Assembly (NCBI RefSeq): GCF_963677715.1
Contig: NZ_OY782495.1
Coordinates: 682,001 to 746,000 of the forward strand
Direction: 5' to 3'
From: an uncultured Bacteroides sp.
Lineage (GTDB): Bacteria; Bacteroidota; Bacteroidia; Bacteroidales; Bacteroidaceae
Length of the DNA stretch: 64,000 nucleotides
The notes under the pieces were generated by a model. The model was given only the letters and a program-made list of their open reading frames with translations, searched no databases and was not told the DNA's origin. Below, piece after piece: positions 47,605 through 56,921 of this stretch (its first letter is position 1; every line of letters starts with the position of its first letter). A program made the translations under genes and the position numbers.

Positions 47605-48012
47605 ATGTTGAGTCCCGAAATATTAAAAGCCGTAGCGCTGATTAAGGACATCCACTATGGAATCCCCTTATCGGAGAGTCGGCGTCGGCACTTGTTATCG
47701 GATGCCGATCGGCGTAAATTGCTGAACCGTTTTCGTTCGGCGGGGATGATACGGCTCAAAAACGAAATGGGCGACGTTCACCTCCCCGATTCCTACGAGC
47801 TGTGTTATCCCCTGCACGAGATCTCCCTCTGCGACATCATGGTGGCCACAGGTGGCGGCATCGCTTTCTCTATGGAGGATACTGAAGAAATTTATAACCG
47901 TTACGGCATGGCGGGCAACCGACTGGGGGTACTCAACCAGATGGCTTGTCGCTATCTATCGGAGATCCGGCTGACAGACCTACTGACAGCCGAGCCGGAG
48001 AGAGTGCATTAA
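47605..48012 (+). CDS. Small winged-helix regulator, Rrf2-like
   Basis: 135 residues. The layout fits an Rrf2-type winged helix: an N-terminal helix LSPEILKAVALIKDI, a recognition region DADRRKLLNRFRSAGMIRL, and the wing-like YELCYPLHEISLCDIMVATGG. No Fe-S Cys cluster is seen, so it is not a typical IscR/NsrR sensor. A good ribosome site (AAGGAAAAAAG) precedes the ATG. It begins 17 bp beyond the right inverted repeat, so expression would depend on segment orientation, and it is followed by the fimbrillin gene. Probably a local regulator of that surface protein. Confidence 0.6.
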   Translation: MLSPEILKAVALIKDIHYGIPLSESRRRHLLSDADRRKLLNRFRSAGMIRLKNEMGDVHLPDSYELCYPLHEISLCDIMVATGGGIAFSMEDTEEIYNRYGMAGNRLGVLNQMACRYLSEIRLTDLLTAEPERVH

Positions 48013-48084
48013 AGCACAAAATAAAAACTTCAGAGAAATAAAATAATGAAATTCATTAGTATAAATAATTTAGAAATGACAAGT

Positions 48085-49023
48085 ATGAAAAAAATGATTT
48101 TAGTACCGTTGTCCATCCTGCTGCTGGCAGGTTGTTCTTCGGACAACGAACCGCAAAGCGGTACAACAACAGATCCCGTTGAAATTAAGCTTACCGGAGG
48201 GATTCAAAGTATCACAGCTACAACACGTGGAGACGGAGTAATTTCCGGAACTTTACCAGCAAGCGAATTGAGCATTAGTCTTGCCAGAAACAATGCATTG
48301 AATATTGATGCAACGACTTACCAGGATTACAAAAATTTATCATCTTCGCTTGCTGCAACTATTAGTACAGCAGGGGCAATTACCATTACACCTACAGAGT
48401 ATTATCTAACTAATAGTTACTCTACAAAATTAGTTGGCTGGTACCCAAGTACCGGTACATTTACAGAACAAACAGATGCCCCGGCAACGGTAACTTTCGC
48501 CCTTGACGGCAGCACCGATGTGATGCTCAGCAATGAAGTGGTTGGTTCAAAAAGCTCACCTTCTCCGGCCATGACCTTTGCTCACTTGCTCACACAAATA
48601 CAGATAAAGGCGTATGCTGAAAGCCCCGCGGCTCAAACTCTCTGGGGAAATATAACAGCAGCGATAAAAATTAAAAGTCAGGAACCTACTTGCACAGTAA
48701 CTTTACCTGCTGCAATCGACTTTTCAGGAACGGCAGCCGATGTGCCTATGTCGATAGTCCCCAATGCACTTTCAGCTGATTCCGAATCACCCACAGATTG
48801 TGGCTATGCAATGATTCCACCTGCAACTGCATCAACACAGCTTCAAATTGAGGTTACCACCGCAACAGGAGGAACCATTACACTGAACCTTCCGTTACAG
48901 GCTTATAACGCAAGCCATGCTTATACTATTACTTTATTGTTCAGATCGACAAATGTTACACCCTCCGCCTCTATGACAGACTGGACATCGGAAACTGTTG
49001 GAACTCCGGTAGAAGCACAATAA
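48085..49023 (+). CDS. Fimbrillin-family (Mfa-like) lipoprotein
   Basis: 312 residues from ATG 48085; the frame also has ATG at 48046 and 48076, but only this start gives a compact lipoprotein signal (MKKMILVPLSILLLAGC). After the Cys there is a Ser/Thr-rich leader and ATTRGDGVISG, resembling the Arg processing site of Bacteroidales fimbrillins, then a beta-sandwich body with ISLARNNALN, TEYYLTNSYSTKLVGWYP, TFAHLLTQIQIKA and a C-terminal AYNASHAYTITLLF strand. No fimbrial anchor or tip genes flank it, so it may be a solitary major or tip fimbrial subunit. Confidence 0.85.
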   Translation: MKKMILVPLSILLLAGCSSDNEPQSGTTTDPVEIKLTGGIQSITATTRGDGVISGTLPASELSISLARNNALNIDATTYQDYKNLSSSLAATISTAGAITITPTEYYLTNSYSTKLVGWYPSTGTFTEQTDAPATVTFALDGSTDVMLSNEVVGSKSSPSPAMTFAHLLTQIQIKAYAESPAAQTLWGNITAAIKIKSQEPTCTVTLPAAIDFSGTAADVPMSIVPNALSADSESPTDCGYAMIPPATASTQLQIEVTTATGGTITLNLPLQAYNASHAYTITLLFRSTNVTPSASMTDWTSETVGTPVEAQ

Positions 49024-49111
49024 TCAAACCCTTTGTTTGGCACAGTAAAATGCGCATCATTGGTGCATGTCTATTGTGAATCACAATATAAATATGTTTG
49101 TTTTGTTTGTT

Positions 49112-49142
49112 GCCTTCGGTTAGAAATGACCGAAGGCTTTTT
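49112..49142 (+). terminator. Intrinsic terminator after the fimbrillin gene
   Basis: Perfect 9-bp stem GCCTTCGGT (49112-49120) with ACCGAAGGC (49129-49137), 8-nt loop, then T run. The gap also has a 17-bp palindrome TATTGTGAATCACAATA (49072-49088) of unknown use. The remainder of the 318-bp gap leads into the pflB promoter. Confidence 0.88.
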
Positions 49143-49272
49143 ATTATGAACACAAAAAGCTACAAGTAAACATCTACAGAAATTCATTTTAATCTGCTAA
49201 CAAATAAGGGCTTATCAAATAGCTATAAATGGGTATTTTTATGCTGAACAACATAAAAACAAGTCGTTTTTC

Positions 49273-49303
49273 GTTGCTATCTCACAAAAAGATAGTACTT
49301 TTG
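49273..49303 (+). promoter_or_regulatory. Promoter of the pflB gene
   Basis: GTTG (49273-49276, one mismatch to TTTG), 19-bp spacer, TACTTTTG (49296-49303, exact -7 match), 38 bp before the ATG. Confidence 0.6.
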
Positions 49304-49341
49304 CACGCTCTAAGGAAAACTAACCCCTAACTAATTACATT

Positions 49342-51570
49342 ATGGAACCAATTAAGATCTTTAAGGACGGACTTTGGAGCAAAGAAATTAACGTCAAAGA
49401 TTTCGTTAGCAATAACATCACTCCTTATAACGGTGATGCATCTTTCTTACAAGGCCCTACCGAAAGGACCAAGCATGTTTGGGACGTTTGTCTCAAAGCC
49501 ATTGAAGAAGAAAGAACTAACAACGGACTCCGCTCACTGGATAATAAAACGGTATCTACCATCACTTCTCACAAAGCAGGTTACATTGATAAAGAAAACG
49601 AACTGATCGTTGGTTTGCAGACCGACGAGCTGCTGAAACGTGCCATTAAACCTTTTGGAGGCATCAATGTGGTAGCCCGTGCCTGTCATGAAAATGGCGT
49701 GGAGGTAGATGAAAAGGTAAAAGAGATTTTCACTCATTACCGCAAAACACACAACGATGGTGTGTTTGATGTATATACAGAAGAAATTCGTTCGTTCCGC
49801 TCACTGGGATTCCTCACGGGATTGCCCGACAACTATGCCCGAGGGCGGGTAATCGGTGATTATCGCCGATTGGCTCTTTACGGTGTAGATCAGCTGATTA
49901 AAGCCAAACAAGAGGATTTACAGAACCTGACAGGCCCGATGACAGAGGCTCGCATTCGCTTGCGCGAAGAGGTGGCTGAGCAAATCAAGGCGCTGAAAGA
50001 TATTAAAGTGATGGGCGAGTATTACGGATTGGAACTCGGACGTCCGGCACATTCGGCCCAGGAGGCTGTTCAATGGGTATATATGGCTTATTTGGCTGCC
50101 GTAAAAGAGCAAGACGGAGCTGCCATGTCTCTGGGCAATGTGTCTTCGTTCTTAGATATTTATCTGGAATATGAACTAAGCAAAGGCCTCATCGACGAGT
50201 CATTGGCGCAGGAGTTGATTGATCAATTCATCATAAAACTTCGTATGGTGCGCCACCTACGCATGCAATCTTATAACGATATTTTTGCAGGAGATCCAAC
50301 CTGGGTTACCGAGGCTATCGGCGGACGCTTTAACGACGGACGACACAAGGTAACAAAAACCTCGTTCCGCTTCTTGCAAACGCTATATAACTTAGGGCCA
50401 TCTCCCGAACCGAACTTAACTATATTATGGTCGCCGGCTTTGCCCGACGGTTTCAAGGCTTTTTGCACAAAGGTCTCTATCGATACTTCATCCATTCAAT
50501 ACGAAAACGACGATTTGATGCGTTCCGTTCGCCATTCCGATGATTACGGAATTGCTTGTTGCGTATCATTTCAGGATATCGGCCGACAGATTCAATTCTT
50601 CGGAGCACGTGCCAACCTGGCCAAAGCCTTATTGCTTGCCATCAACGGCGGACGCTGCGAGAATACGGGTACGGTAATGGTTAAAGGCATTCCGGTACTG
50701 ACAAGCGATAAGTTGAACTTCGACGAAGTAATGGCTAACTACAAAGTAGTGCTAAAGGAAATTGCGCGGGTATACAACGATGCAATGAACATCATTCACT
50801 ACATGCACGATAAGTATTATTACGAAAAAGCACAGATGGCATTCGTCGACACCAATCCACGTATCAATCTAGCTTACGGTGCTGCCGGACTTTCCATTGC
50901 TGCCGACTCGCTATCGGCTATTAAATTTGCTAACGTTACGGCTCACCGCAATGAAATCGGTTTAACGGAATCATTCGATATTGACGGGGAATTTCCTTGT
51001 TATGGAAATGATGATGACCGTGTAGACGAACTGGCAGTAGGGTTAACACACCTGTTTAGCGAAGAGCTCAGCAAATTGCACATTTACAAGAATGCACGCC
51101 CCACACTGTCTATCCTTACCATTACCTCGAACGTGATGTATGGCAAAAAAACAGGTGCCACACCCGACGGGCGACTAAAAGGTGTTCCTTTTGCTCCGGG
51201 TGCCAACCCGATGCACGGACGTGATTCGAAAGGTGCCATTGCCTCGCTGACTTCTGTAGCAAAAATCAGGTATGAAGATGCACAAGATGGGGTAAGTAAC
51301 ACATTCTCTATCGTTCCGAAATCTCTCGGAGTTACGGAAGAAGACCGTGTGGACAATCTTGTAGCAATGATGGACGGATACTTCAGCAAAGGTGCACACC
51401 ACTTGAATGTGAATGTACTGAATCGCGAAATGCTGGAAGATGCCATGGAGCATCCGGAAAACTATCCGCAACTAACCATCCGTGTTTCGGGATATGCCGT
51501 GCATTTTGTGAGCTTGAGCCGCGAACATCAGCTAGAAGTTATTTCTCGCAGTTTTCACAGCAAAATGTAA
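49342..51570 (+). CDS. pflB: Pyruvate formate-lyase (formate C-acetyltransferase)
   Basis: 742-residue cytoplasmic glycyl-radical enzyme that converts pyruvate and CoA to acetyl-CoA and formate in anaerobic metabolism. The catalytic pair C406-C407 is in YGIACCVSF, and the glycyl-radical site G717 is in RVSGYAVHF, 25 residues before the end. Length is close to that of E. coli PflB (760). The activase gene begins 4 bp after the stop, so the pair is one operon with the promoter described above. Confidence 0.98.
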   Translation: MEPIKIFKDGLWSKEINVKDFVSNNITPYNGDASFLQGPTERTKHVWDVCLKAIEEERTNNGLRSLDNKTVSTITSHKAGYIDKENELIVGLQTDELLKRAIKPFGGINVVARACHENGVEVDEKVKEIFTHYRKTHNDGVFDVYTEEIRSFRSLGFLTGLPDNYARGRVIGDYRRLALYGVDQLIKAKQEDLQNLTGPMTEARIRLREEVAEQIKALKDIKVMGEYYGLELGRPAHSAQEAVQWVYMAYLAAVKEQDGAAMSLGNVSSFLDIYLEYELSKGLIDESLAQELIDQFIIKLRMVRHLRMQSYNDIFAGDPTWVTEAIGGRFNDGRHKVTKTSFRFLQTLYNLGPSPEPNLTILWSPALPDGFKAFCTKVSIDTSSIQYENDDLMRSVRHSDDYGIACCVSFQDIGRQIQFFGARANLAKALLLAINGGRCENTGTVMVKGIPVLTSDKLNFDEVMANYKVVLKEIARVYNDAMNIIHYMHDKYYYEKAQMAFVDTNPRINLAYGAAGLSIAADSLSAIKFANVTAHRNEIGLTESFDIDGEFPCYGNDDDRVDELAVGLTHLFSEELSKLHIYKNARPTLSILTITSNVMYGKKTGATPDGRLKGVPFAPGANPMHGRDSKGAIASLTSVAKIRYEDAQDGVSNTFSIVPKSLGVTEEDRVDNLVAMMDGYFSKGAHHLNVNVLNREMLEDAMEHPENYPQLTIRVSGYAVHFVSLSREHQLEVISRSFHSKM

Positions 51571-51574
51571 GGAG

Positions 51575-52300
51575 ATGATAAAAGTTCATTCTTATGAATC
51601 TATGGGAACATTCGACGGGCCGGGTCTCCGGCTCGTCGTTTTCCTTCAGGGGTGCAACTTCCGTTGCCTATATTGTGCCAATCCCGACACCATTGCGGTT
51701 AATGGCGGAACAGCTACCGAACCCGAAGAAATAATACGTATGGCTCTTAGCCAAAAGGCTTTCTTTGGTAAAAAAGGAGGAATTACTTTTTCGGGGGGAG
51801 AACCAACACTGCAAGCCCAAACGTTAGTTCCGCTTTTTCGCCGACTGAAAGAAGAAGGAATACACATCTGTCTGGATAGCAACGGAAGCATATGGAATGA
51901 GGATGTAAAAGAGTTATTGGAACTGACCGATTTGGTTTTACTCGACGTTAAGCAATTTAATGCCATGCGCCATCAATCGCTCACAGGACACAGCAACGAA
52001 CAGACACTACGCACTGCCGCCTGGCTGGAAGAAAACAAGAGACCTTTCTGGTTGCGATACGTGCTGGTACCGGGCTACAGTGACTTTGAGGAAGATATTA
52101 TCGGTCTGGGCGAACAGCTGGGTACATACAAGATGATTCAGCGAATAGAGATATTACCTTATCACACACTCGGCGTACACAAATATGAAGCAATGAAACA
52201 AACATATCTGTTGGAAGGGGTAAAGGAAAACACGCCTGAACAAACCGAGCATGCAGCCAATCTGTTCAAGCGTTACTTTCAAACGGTATATATCAACTAA
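51575..52300 (+). CDS. pflA: Pyruvate formate-lyase activating enzyme
   Basis: 241-residue radical-SAM protein that generates the glycyl radical of PflB. The Fe4S4 motif CxxxCxxC is C27, C31 and C34 (LQGCNFRCLYCANP), and TFSGGEPTLQAQ is the SAM-binding GGE motif. DLVLLDVKQFN matches the family core. It starts 4 bp after pflB and is convergent with the barrel/anti-sigma gene, only 26 bp away, without a clear terminator. Confidence 0.97.
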   Translation: MIKVHSYESMGTFDGPGLRLVVFLQGCNFRCLYCANPDTIAVNGGTATEPEEIIRMALSQKAFFGKKGGITFSGGEPTLQAQTLVPLFRRLKEEGIHICLDSNGSIWNEDVKELLELTDLVLLDVKQFNAMRHQSLTGHSNEQTLRTAAWLEENKRPFWLRYVLVPGYSDFEEDIIGLGEQLGTYKMIQRIEILPYHTLGVHKYEAMKQTYLLEGVKENTPEQTEHAANLFKRYFQTVYIN

Positions 52301-52326
52301 AAAACGATAAGAAAGTGCTTACTTAA

Positions 52327-53562
52327 TTAATAGGTAAAGCGAATGCCGGCCTGAATATTCAGGTTAAACGGCGTTTCCTTTCGGATGGTTTGCACATCGG
52401 AACCATCATCAAAGAAATAAGCCACACCCGGTTCTATATAAATGCCGATATGTTTAGTGGTATTTAATTGAGCACCTACTGCACCCGAAAGAGACCACTG
52501 TAAAGGTTTCACGGTTAGTTTCTCCGATCCCAGCTTTCCGTAAACGGATTTTTCGACCAATCCTCCACCCGTAAGATAAAGAGTAAATCTGTCTTTATTC
52601 ATAAAACTCCAGTTGGCCCGCAAAGGGATGCCAATGTAATGAAGCTTTTGCTCACTGGTTTGTGCACTTCCCTGAAACTTCACATCCGAAGAAAGTAGCG
52701 TGTACGTTACTCCCGTCTCAACAGAAAAGCGGTTGGACAGTTCCTTACGAACGGAAAGTCCGAATGTTATGGGCTGATGATGCTCTATGTTCGTTACATC
52801 ATATTCTACATAAGGCAAACCTTCCTTAAACACAATCGTCTGATTTTCAGGGATCGATACGAATCCTTCTGTAACATCGTCAAGTAAATATCCTGCTCCC
52901 TGAACCGTATTATTCTCGCCACCCCCATACGTGCCGGAAGCATTCGTTACGGAAACTCCGACCGACCATCTACGGCTTTTACTTGAAGAGGATTTAACAG
53001 GTATATTCAGCTTATCTCTACTGGAAGGACGCCTGACTACTTGTCGTGAGCTATGCTCTTGAGACGTTACCTCTTCCTTCTCTGTAGGTTGGTTCCCATT
53101 TGTTTCATGCTGTTTTTCATCATCCGTCACTGAGTTTTCGTTTTCAGCAACCGCCTCAGCTACAAGCGCTTTTTCACCAATAGCAGTGGAATGTGTTGCC
53201 CGATTTGTTTTCTCCCGAGAAGTACCAGCCTGTGCTATACGCATTGATTCCGTGGGTGAGGTAGTAGAGGCAGGCTCTTTTGTTTGGGGAAGTGCATCCG
53301 GCAATGTAGCAAGAGCCGGTACGTTTTGCTCCATTTCACGGACAACCGGACTGTTAAGGAGATACAAGCTCACCCCTGCGGCAATCAGCAACATCACTCC
53401 CGCAGCAACCCACCAGCGATAAGGATAGATGTGCCGCTTGGGAACGGAGGGCAACAGTGCTTTCTCCAATCGTTGCCAACCATCGGCAGGATAAGGTTCG
53501 GAATAATCTTCGAGAGACTCCCGCAACTTCTTAGTCCATATTTCTTTATCTTGTTTCACCAT
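52327..53562 (-). CDS. Anti-sigma factor fused to an outer-membrane beta-barrel (Dma-like)
   Basis: 411 residues. Reading from the N-terminus: a cytoplasmic segment (about 1-45, EIWTKKLRESLEDYSEPYPADGWQRLEKAL) of anti-sigma character, one membrane helix at about 49-69 (RWWVAAGVMLLIAAGVSLYLL), a long Ser/Thr/Glu-rich, probably disordered stretch to about 195, and a C-terminal eight-strand-type barrel (RRWSVGVSVTNASGTYGG to LNIQAGIRFTY, ending in Tyr). A single protein thus appears to reach from the cytoplasm to the outer membrane. This matches the Dma family described in B. thetaiotaomicron, where Dma1 restrains an ECF factor and affects vesicle formation. It follows its sigma gene by 23 bp. 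Confidence 0.85.
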   Translation of the reverse strand: MVKQDKEIWTKKLRESLEDYSEPYPADGWQRLEKALLPSVPKRHIYPYRWWVAAGVMLLIAAGVSLYLLNSPVVREMEQNVPALATLPDALPQTKEPASTTSPTESMRIAQAGTSREKTNRATHSTAIGEKALVAEAVAENENSVTDDEKQHETNGNQPTEKEEVTSQEHSSRQVVRRPSSRDKLNIPVKSSSSKSRRWSVGVSVTNASGTYGGGENNTVQGAGYLLDDVTEGFVSIPENQTIVFKEGLPYVEYDVTNIEHHQPITFGLSVRKELSNRFSVETGVTYTLLSSDVKFQGSAQTSEQKLHYIGIPLRANWSFMNKDRFTLYLTGGGLVEKSVYGKLGSEKLTVKPLQWSLSGAVGAQLNTTKHIGIYIEPGVAYFFDDGSDVQTIRKETPFNLNIQAGIRFTY

Positions 53563-53585
53563 CTATTTATTATGGTTTTACTAAC

Positions 53586-54146
53586 TTAACTATTTTCATC
53601 AATATAAGCTCTGATCTTTTTTGCGAGCACCTGCTTGGCCCGGAACAGTTGAGAAGCCGATGATTTCTCATTGATACCCAACAAGGCGGCAATCTCCTTA
53701 TGAGATTTTTCTTCAAACATATAGAGATTGAACACCGTACGATAACCTGCCGGAAGTTCTGCAATAAATGCCATCAACACTTTATTCGGAATAGCCTCAA
53801 TGTCAGATGCTTCAGGTTCCTGACTAATCTCCGGAACATCATCTATATTCATTGCCTGATTCATCACATCGCCCTTGCGCAAAAACTGCAAAGCCGTATT
53901 TATCATTACCCGTTCTATCCACGCTCTGAGTGAGCCTTCTCCGCGCCATGAAAATTTATCAAAAGAATTGAAGATCTTTATAAAGCCATCGTGCAACACA
54001 TCCTGAGCCGTATCCCTGTTGCCCACATAGCGAAGACAGATACCAAACAATCGCCCCGCAAAGCGCTCATAGAGTTCTTTGCGGGCAGAGTTGTCGCCTC
54101 GCCTGCACTGTTCTGCCAGCTCATATTCTTCCATTCTTTCAGACAC
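53586..54146 (-). CDS. ECF sigma-70 factor, partner of the barrel anti-sigma
   Basis: 186 residues. Region 2: LFGICLRYVGNRDTAQDVLHDGFIKIFNSFDKFSWRGEGSLRAWIERVMINTALQFLRK (about residues 30-95). Region 4: LPAGYRTVFNLYMFEEKSHKEIAALLGINEKSSASQLFRAKQVLAKKI (about 133-180). Aligns well with Bacteroidetes ECF factors outside SusCD loci. It precedes the Dma-like gene by 23 bp and is divergent from the NigD-like lipoprotein, which could be one of its targets, as reported for the B. thetaiotaomicron Das1/Dma1 pair. Confidence 0.92.
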   Translation of the reverse strand: MSERMEEYELAEQCRRGDNSARKELYERFAGRLFGICLRYVGNRDTAQDVLHDGFIKIFNSFDKFSWRGEGSLRAWIERVMINTALQFLRKGDVMNQAMNIDDVPEISQEPEASDIEAIPNKVLMAFIAELPAGYRTVFNLYMFEEKSHKEIAALLGINEKSSASQLFRAKQVLAKKIRAYIDENS

Positions 54147-54312
54147 GGTTTACCTTATAAATGCAATAAGGACAAAAATACTGCATGAGGCCTATTGCTC
54201 ATCCTTTTTTTGTTCATTTAACAGTAGCGAATGCAATATGTTACTCACTTATGCATTTTCTAAGTACACAAAAAAACAAAAGTATATAGAATTTAAATAC
54301 CTAACATGAATT

Positions 54313-55062
54313 ATGAAAAGACTTAGATTTGCTATTTTAGCTATATCACTACTGGTTGTGATTTCATCTCTTCAATCTTGTCTGGACGACGATGACAATG
54401 ACAGATATTCATTGGCTATTGCCACTGTTAAAGTAATAGACGGACAGAGCTATTATTTTGCTCTTGATGACAACACCAAAATGCTACCGGGAGACACCAC
54501 CCAAATTTATAATTACCCACTCAAAGACGGGCAACGGGCTTTTGTCTATTTCAATTTACTCGACGAAGGTGTGCAAGGTTATGATTACAACGCAAAAATA
54601 AGATATATTGAGAATATTCTGACTAAAGGCATCATTCCTCTCACGGAAGCAACGGCAGACAGTATTGGAGACGACCATATCAGTCCCACAAATATGTGGA
54701 TTGGCGGCGGTTATTTAAATATAGAATTTCGGTTGCGGGGAACTGACAATCCGACAAGACCACACATGCTGAACCTGGTGCAAAACGCAACGACAGACCC
54801 TGCAAATGAAGAAGAAGGATATATTAATCTTGAGTTTCGGCACAATGCCTACGATGACAGCACTACCGCAGGATTAAAATCGGGTATCGTTTCTTTTAAT
54901 CTGAGTCAGATAGCAAATCTCATGACTAGTGAGAAAGGATTAAAAATACGCGTAAATACCCTCTATGACGGAATTAAATATTATAAAATTGACTTCAAAG
55001 CTATTTCGGCGGCAATGAAATTTCAACAGGAAAAACCTAAAACCACTATATTGATTAACTGA
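54313..55062 (+). CDS. NigD-like outer-membrane lipoprotein
   Basis: 249 residues. Lipoprotein signal with Cys at about 23 (SLQSC) followed by the strongly acidic LDDDDNDRYSLAIATVKV that identifies the NigD family. The remainder has predicted beta structure in N-terminal OB-like and C-terminal domains (RAFVYFNLLDEG; YINLEFRHNAYDD; KSGIVSFNLSQI). NigD proteins are Bacteroidota-specific with unknown mechanism; one (NigD1) mediates the hypervesiculation of a dma1 mutant in B. thetaiotaomicron. Here it lies divergent to the ECF/Dma-like pair, 166 bp from the sigma start. Confidence 0.87.
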   Translation: MKRLRFAILAISLLVVISSLQSCLDDDDNDRYSLAIATVKVIDGQSYYFALDDNTKMLPGDTTQIYNYPLKDGQRAFVYFNLLDEGVQGYDYNAKIRYIENILTKGIIPLTEATADSIGDDHISPTNMWIGGGYLNIEFRLRGTDNPTRPHMLNLVQNATTDPANEEEGYINLEFRHNAYDDSTTAGLKSGIVSFNLSQIANLMTSEKGLKIRVNTLYDGIKYYKIDFKAISAAMKFQQEKPKTTILIN

Positions 55063-55103
55063 AAGAATCTATTGATTCGCTACACGAGAGCCTTATTCAC
55101 GTG

Positions 55104-55162
55104 AAAAAGATGCAAGTAGCCTGCGAACGATGAGTCCGCAACTATTTGCATCTTTTATTTTT
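55104..55162 (+). terminator. Intrinsic terminator after nigD-like gene
   Basis: Stem AAAGATGCAAGTAG (55106-55119) with CTATTTGCATCTTT (55142-55155), one G-T pair, 22-nt loop, followed by T-rich sequence. It lies between the convergent nigD-like and oxyR genes. Confidence 0.75.
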
Positions 55163-55201
55163 TTGAGGTAAAAGCACGCACCAACGCAACACGTGAGGAG
55201 G

Positions 55202-56128
55202 TTAAACAAGGTGCTGAACAGCCTGCAAACGAAGCATTTCCTTAGGTACCGCAGCTTTAATTTCTTCCTTCAAAACCTGCAAAAGGCTGTGTCTGATAAA
55301 ATTCTTGCTCGTAACAAGAACTATTTGCCTCGTGGGGCGAGGAACGGCAAACGGGCGCACCAACTCTTTTTGTTCACTACTAAGTTGATCTACAGCCAAA
55401 CCCGGAATGAAAGTGATTCCCTTACCACTCTCCACCATACGCATAAAAGTTTCCATGCTTCCCAAACGATAAGCCATCTGGCTGAGTTTTACCGCTTCCA
55501 TCTGACAGAAACGTACCAACTGATCGCGAAAACAATGACCTTCGTCGAGTAACCACAACCGTTCTCCGGTAATGTCCGATGTGCGTATCAATTCGTGCTT
55601 AAACAACGGTTCCTTGCGAGATACATATCCGTAAAACTGTTCATAAAAAAGACATTCTCCCGTAAGAGAGGTATCTTCGGGCAAGTTGGCTATAATAGCA
55701 GCATCAATCTCTTCAGTTAGCAGCGCCTGCCGGATATCAAGAGTCTTCATCTCCGTTACACGAATATCCATTTCCGGATGTTTCTCCATCAACTGCGGAA
55801 AAAAGCGAGGCAAAAGATAAGGAGCAATGGTGGGAAGCACTCCCAAACGAAATGTACCGGAGAGCAGTTGTTGCTCTTCATTAATTATCTCTTTTACATG
55901 AGAAGCCTGTGCCAGCACGATACGCGCCTGCGCCAGCACCTTCTCTCCCACTGCTGTGGGACAAACGGGTTGCACGTTGCGATCAAAAAGTTTCACGCCC
56001 AACTCCTCTTCCAATTTTTGAATCATGGCACTCAGCGTAGGTTGAGTCACATTACAATGCTCGGCCGCCTTGGCAAAATGTCTAAACTGATCTACGGCAA
56101 AAATATATTCCAGTTGCTGAATAGTCAT
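55202..56128 (-). CDS. oxyR: Hydrogen-peroxide sensor OxyR (LysR family)
   Basis: 308-residue LysR regulator. N-terminal helix-turn-helix FRHFAKAAEHCNVTQPTLSAMIQKLEEELG, and the redox pair C199 and C208 in DEGHCFRDQLVRFCQ at the same numbers as in E. coli OxyR. It senses H2O2 through a disulfide and activates peroxide defence genes. It is divergent from dps, the usual arrangement in Bacteroides, with a candidate operator between them. The C-terminal tail (LRLQAVQHLV) is slightly longer than in E. coli. Confidence 0.95.
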   Translation of the reverse strand: MTIQQLEYIFAVDQFRHFAKAAEHCNVTQPTLSAMIQKLEEELGVKLFDRNVQPVCPTAVGEKVLAQARIVLAQASHVKEIINEEQQLLSGTFRLGVLPTIAPYLLPRFFPQLMEKHPEMDIRVTEMKTLDIRQALLTEEIDAAIIANLPEDTSLTGECLFYEQFYGYVSRKEPLFKHELIRTSDITGERLWLLDEGHCFRDQLVRFCQMEAVKLSQMAYRLGSMETFMRMVESGKGITFIPGLAVDQLSSEQKELVRPFAVPRPTRQIVLVTSKNFIRHSLLQVLKEEIKAAVPKEMLRLQAVQHLV

Positions 56129-56152
56129 TACTTTTTTATACTTATAAGGTTT

Positions 56153-56177
56153 ATAGAATGTGTCTATGCAAAGATAG
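56153..56177. promoter_or_regulatory. Candidate OxyR operator
   Basis: ATAG (56153-56156), 7 bp, CTAT (56164-56167), 6 bp, ATAG (56174-56177). This matches three of the four tetranucleotides of the OxyR consensus (ATAG-N7-CTAT-N7-ATAG-N7-CTAT) with one spacer a base short; the fourth reads CAGT (56185-56188). It overlaps a minus-strand TATCTTTG (56176-56169) that may be the oxyR -7 box. Confidence 0.55.
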
Positions 56178-56187
56178 AAATTATCAG

Positions 56188-56219
56188 TTTGATGCGCACT
56201 CTTTTTTCACCTATCTTTG
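56188..56219 (+). promoter_or_regulatory. Promoter of dps
   Basis: TTTG (56188-56191), 20-bp spacer, TATCTTTG (56212-56219): both elements match the consensus exactly. Just downstream of the candidate OxyR operator, consistent with activation. The transcript would begin about 40 bp before the truncated duplicate of the dps start and about 150 bp before dps itself. Confidence 0.75.
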
Positions 56220-56263
56220 TCATACGGAAAAGAAAAACAATATAGACCTCACAAAATAAACAA

Positions 56264-56359
56264 ATGATAATGAAAACATTAGATTACATAAAATTAAATA
56301 AAAAAGAGATGAACAATATAAAAAGTTCATTGTTATCTCAAACAGAAAAAACAGTATAA
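56264..56359 (+). pseudogene. Truncated tandem duplicate of the dps 5' end (31-codon ORF)
   Basis: ATG 56264 opens a frame encoding MIMKTLDYIKLNKKEMNNI, nearly identical to the start of Dps (MIMKTLDYIKLNEKEMNNV), and then diverges and stops at 56359. The non-coding leader is copied as well: ATA(G/A)ACCTCA-x-AAAAT precedes both. The unit is about 110 bp long. It is likely a decayed tandem copy, but the mini-ORF is intact and lies 14 bp before the dps ATG, so it would be translated as an upstream ORF on the dps mRNA. Confidence 0.75.
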
Positions 56360-56373
56360 ACCTCATAAAATTA

Positions 56374-56856
56374 ATGATTATGAAAACGTTAGATTACATC
56401 AAGTTAAATGAAAAAGAAATGAACAATGTAGTAGCTTCATTGCAACAATTATTAGCAGATTTCCAGGTATATTACACCAATCTTCGTGGTTTTCACTGGA
56501 ACATCAAAGGACACGATTTCTTTGTGTTGCACAGCAAATTCGAAGAACTGTATGACGATGCAGCCGAGAAAGTGGATGAACTGGCCGAACGTGTATTAAT
56601 GCTGGGCGGCACACCGGTCAGCAAATTCAGCGATTACCTGAAAGTAGCCAAAGTAAAAGAAGTAGATGGAGTGAGCAGTGGCGAAGAGGCACTAAAAAAC
56701 ATTCTTGATACATACAGTCACCTTATCGGCGAAGAGCGCAAATTAACCGCCTTGGCAGCAAGCGTAGCCGACGAAGCCACTGTAGCTCTAATGAGCGATT
56801 ACCTGAAAGAACAAGAAAAAATGGTTTGGATGCTTACTGCATATAATAACAAGTAA
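56374..56856 (+). CDS. dps: Dps ferritin-like DNA-protection protein
   Basis: 160 residues. The Dps ferroxidase segment FHWNIKGHDFFVLHSKFEELYDDAAEKVDELAERVLMLGG supplies His, Asp and Glu ligands at the dimer interface. It forms dodecamers that oxidise Fe2+ with H2O2 and protect DNA in the cytoplasm. Codon 3 is a second ATG (56380). Transcribed divergently from oxyR from an exact Bacteroides promoter. A terminator follows 66 bp downstream. Confidence 0.96.
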   Translation: MIMKTLDYIKLNEKEMNNVVASLQQLLADFQVYYTNLRGFHWNIKGHDFFVLHSKFEELYDDAAEKVDELAERVLMLGGTPVSKFSDYLKVAKVKEVDGVSSGEEALKNILDTYSHLIGEERKLTALAASVADEATVALMSDYLKEQEKMVWMLTAYNNK

Positions 56857-56921
56857 ACTTTAAAAGCATTCAGAAAAAAACAAGCCATACGTTCTGCCAC
56901 AGAACAAAGCTTCATTATAGC

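Noticed and set aside
49072-49088. TATTGTGAATCACAATA palindrome as a CRP-type operator
   Set aside because: The half-sites resemble TGTGA/TCACA but the spacer is 1 bp rather than 6, and it lies in a 3' untranslated region before a terminator.
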